Assembly: GCF_900452395.1 (NCBI RefSeq)
Contig: NZ_UGNV01000001.1
Location: 1,017,501-1,081,500 of the forward strand
Length of the DNA stretch: 64,000 bases
Direction of reading: 5' to 3'
DNA from: Legionella beliardensis
GTDB taxonomy: Bacteria > Pseudomonadota > Gammaproteobacteria > Legionellales > Legionellaceae
Shown: positions 61,924 to 64,000 of the stretch, one piece after another
How positions within the stretch are numbered: the stretch's first letter is position 1
Layout: each line of letters opens with the position of its first letter
Notes under the pieces: model-generated
What the model was told of the DNA's origin: nothing
Seen by the model: only the letters and a program-made list of their open reading frames with translations
Database searches by the model: none
Made by a program: the position numbers and the translations under genes

Positions 61924-63887
61924 ATAAGTGTTTGTCTGGAGCTACGCTTATTTATCGTCGAATGTAAGGGAATACGAATTTTATAAATTTCTCCCCCACC
62001 AGCTAAAATAAATGCCTGTCCTTTAGGTAAAGAGATAATATCATCTTGCCCAATCATAGGAACTGAAGAACTTTGCACCCTATCCTCATTAGTCGTATTA
62101 AAATAGACCCCATCCTTCCCATGCGGCGTATCACTTACTATAGACGCCTGTGTATGCCCAATAACATCAACTTGAGGCAGCATTTTAACTAATAGATTGG
62201 CTGTTTCTTCATTCTTAACACGCAACATAATAAGCGTATTAAAATTTCCTTCAGAAACTTCAGCCTTAGCTCTCGAGCCAAGAGCAACCTCCATATCTTG
62301 AATAGTTTGAGCATAAGCAGTAACTTGAAATCCAGCGCCGCCCGCCTTATTAAGAATTTTTACAAAGGAATCTTGGATAATTTCTGATAATTCATCACAA
62401 TGTAGGTTTAAAGTATAGTGAGCATTGGGTTTTTTATAGATTTTGCCAGCGGTAGAGACTAGATCGGATAAGAAAGCTTTACCAACTGCTTGAGCAATAT
62501 TGGGATTCGTTAGACTATCTAAACCAATATAAAGCACTTTTTTATTTTTAATGACATCCATTAACTCAATATCATAAAGTTGTGGTTTTGAAGACAAGAT
62601 TTTAGAAGCATTACTATTATTGATTTCAGATAATACAGGCCCCACACTGGCTGTTATTTTGTCATAGTAATGTTTATCCATAATGGCTGCGTCGTAAAGA
62701 TCTATGAGAATCTGGTCGTGCAGGGCTTCAGCATTATTGTTTTTAATGGTTTTGTTGATGTGATCTTTAACGTATTGAATGACAGCTTGATGGCGCTCCA
62801 TACGGGACTTTGTTCTATTATTTTTGCCAATTTTACTGTCATGTTCTTCAATAATGTCTTTAATCACTTGACGGTAGTTAGAGTAGTGATTGGGTAAGAT
62901 AGTGTCCGCATAAGCCATTAATAGCTGATCAAGTCGGCTAATATAAAAGGCGATTGATTGATAAGTTATAGGTTGCTTCATTTCTTCAAGGCAGATAGCA
63001 ACAATATTGACATATTTCCAGGCAAAAGCGGCAAATTGTTTACCTTCACCTTCAGCTGATATAGCGTCGGTAATGCGTGTAGCAACTTCACTAATTTGAT
63101 CATAATTTTTGAGTGGATTATATCGAGCGGATTGCTCAGGAAAACCTAGATGAACGATTTTGAAATCTTCTAGTCGCCCAGCTACCTCGCAGGCAGCTAT
63201 CATATCTCGCACTAACTCTTGATCACCTTTAGGATCCACAACAATGACGGCATCGCCATTTCTAATGTCTTGATTAATGAGAATACTAGCTAATCGCGTT
63301 TTGCCAACTCGAGTAGTGCCTACTACAAAAGTATGGCCTACGCGTACATTTTGGGGAATGTATATTAGTTTGTCCTCTTCACCAACACCATGAAGAAAAG
63401 GGTTACCGCCAACTGGCGGATCGGGTCTAAATGGATTGAGTTTTGATGGATTGTTAAGCCATTTGGCTAACCTTGTACGCTCATGGTTTCGGCAAAATTG
63501 TCTAGCAAAGCGATAAAAATAGCTTCGCTGTATAAATTTCTCATTTCTAACCTGTTTAATCTGATGCAATCGTTGTGTATGACTAGGCCGCCAACGAAAA
63601 CCTCGGCCTAAAAATAGCCAGTTTTTAGATAAAGGAATTTCTGAAGTTGATAGAGCATAAGTTGGCATGGCTAAAAGCCTGCGATGGTAGCGTTTCACTT
63701 TGATAGCCTGCCACCCTCTATATATCCCTGGAATTAAAAGCGTAATAGCTGCATATCTACTCATACCTTGAGTTAATAAGAAGAGGTGGGGCTGGCAATA
63801 AGCTAGTAGAGCTAAGGATAAACACGTGATTGCTGACCAAGCTTCTGTAGGTTCGCGCAACAAATTGTTAATAGGATAATCTTTCAT
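61917..63887 (-). CDS. traD: conjugative transfer coupling protein TraD, SXT/TOL type
   Basis: 656-aa type IV coupling ATPase that links the relaxosome to the conjugation channel. Two N-terminal hydrophobic segments (about 18-60) precede the ATPase domain: Walker A GTTRVGKTRLAS (about 190-201), Walker B VIVVDPKGD, and the VPMIGQDDIISLPKGQAF tail typical of the SXT/TOL TraD subfamily. A good ribosome site (GGAG) precedes the ATG and the upstream gene ends 1 nt before it. The last codons (RQTLIT and stop) run into the tRNA-Cys scar, so the integration end defines the C terminus. Confidence 0.92.
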   Translation of the reverse strand: MKDYPINNLLREPTEAWSAITCLSLALLAYCQPHLFLLTQGMSRYAAITLLIPGIYRGWQAIKVKRYHRRLLAMPTYALSTSEIPLSKNWLFLGRGFRWRPSHTQRLHQIKQVRNEKFIQRSYFYRFARQFCRNHERTRLAKWLNNPSKLNPFRPDPPVGGNPFLHGVGEEDKLIYIPQNVRVGHTFVVGTTRVGKTRLASILINQDIRNGDAVIVVDPKGDQELVRDMIAACEVAGRLEDFKIVHLGFPEQSARYNPLKNYDQISEVATRITDAISAEGEGKQFAAFAWKYVNIVAICLEEMKQPITYQSIAFYISRLDQLLMAYADTILPNHYSNYRQVIKDIIEEHDSKIGKNNRTKSRMERHQAVIQYVKDHINKTIKNNNAEALHDQILIDLYDAAIMDKHYYDKITASVGPVLSEINNSNASKILSSKPQLYDIELMDVIKNKKVLYIGLDSLTNPNIAQAVGKAFLSDLVSTAGKIYKKPNAHYTLNLHCDELSEIIQDSFVKILNKAGGAGFQVTAYAQTIQDMEVALGSRAKAEVSEGNFNTLIMLRVKNEETANLLVKMLPQVDVIGHTQASIVSDTPHGKDGVYFNTTNEDRVQSSSVPMIGQDDIISLPKGQAFILAGGGEIYKIRIPLHSTINKRSSRQTLIT

Positions 63888-63888
63888 A

Positions 63889-64000
63889 CTATCTCCATAT
63901 CATAAGCGCATCTATGAATATGAAAATGGTAAGTAAATACCAACGTATATTTAATGCTGAACTTAATTGTGGTGGTGATAACTGATTTTGAGTTTGTAGC
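63889..64000 (-). CDS. C-terminal end of a gene upstream of traD
   Basis: The last 36 codons of a minus-strand frame end in TAG at 63889-63891, 1 nt before the traD start and coincident with its ribosome site. The peptide begins LQTQNQLSPPQ and includes a hydrophobic stretch (WYLLTIFIFIDALMIW), suggesting a small membrane protein of the same conjugation operon. Most of the gene lies outside the window. Confidence 0.45.
   Translation of the reverse strand, partial: LQTQNQLSPPQLSSALNIRWYLLTIFIFIDALMIWR

Overview
The window looks like a chromosomal segment of an AT-rich, intracellular-lifestyle gammaproteobacterium, most likely a Legionella or close relative. I base this on the combined content: a CD39/GDA1-type ecto-NTPDase, FleQ, a complete Ccm cytochrome c maturation operon, several very large proteins with glycine-zipper membrane hairpins or coiled coils that look like Dot/Icm-type secreted effectors, and a textbook two-half-site PmrA box (40949-40968) in front of one of them. 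Genus assignment is inference; no 16S rRNA gene is present.

Layout. 1-2837: end of a peptide-type ABC importer (solute-binding protein, two permeases, translationally coupled). 2972-5220: small membrane or secreted proteins, then repeat-rich spacers flanking a truncated-looking FG-GAP-like gene. 5934-12530: dnaE, a duplicated Cys-rich exported protein, fleQ, a low-complexity protein and a tiny Gln/Gly-repeat protein. 12535-13509: sohB. 13653-19943: ccmABCDEFGHI, with nearly all junctions overlapping; ccmD (53 aa) is easily missed. 20566-25758: dodecin, recQ, and a three-gene valine-degradation operon (acyl-CoA dehydrogenase, enoyl-CoA hydratase, 3-hydroxyisobutyryl-CoA hydrolase). 25867-43607: a region rich in effector-like giants (871, 1131, 632 and 861 aa) interspersed with housekeeping or metabolic genes (methyltransferase, DJ-1/PfpI protein, HdeD-like protein, amidohydrolase, sphingomyelinase-like phosphoesterase, prfC). 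43736-52064: an SDR, an exported protein, the three-subunit PntAA/PntAB/PntB transhydrogenase, ComEC and the NTPDase.

52114-64000 is an accessory region starting at a tRNA-Thr(CGU). It holds a possible peptide-modification cassette (21-aa peptide with its own promoter and strong Shine-Dalgarno site, a 2OG-Fe(II) oxygenase, an unknown 355-aa protein), a TM0106-type nuclease/SF1 helicase fusion, a coupled pair of tyrosine recombinases of which the first looks catalytically dead, a HEPN-like protein, a 3'-half tRNA-Cys fragment that looks like an attachment-site scar, and the SXT/TOL-type conjugative coupling protein TraD. The scar orientation implies that a conjugative element begins at about 61870 and runs off the right end of the window.

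Several families of dispersed intergenic repeats (about 60-200 bp, palindrome-rich) occupy the long gaps at 4040-5933, 19944-20565, 45028-45458 and 48295-48646. The best candidates for something undescribed are the 52534-54587 peptide/oxygenase cassette, the FAD-domain plus triple glycine-zipper protein (25867-28482), and two proteins with atypical-kinase-like catalytic loops (29809-33204, 38891-40789).
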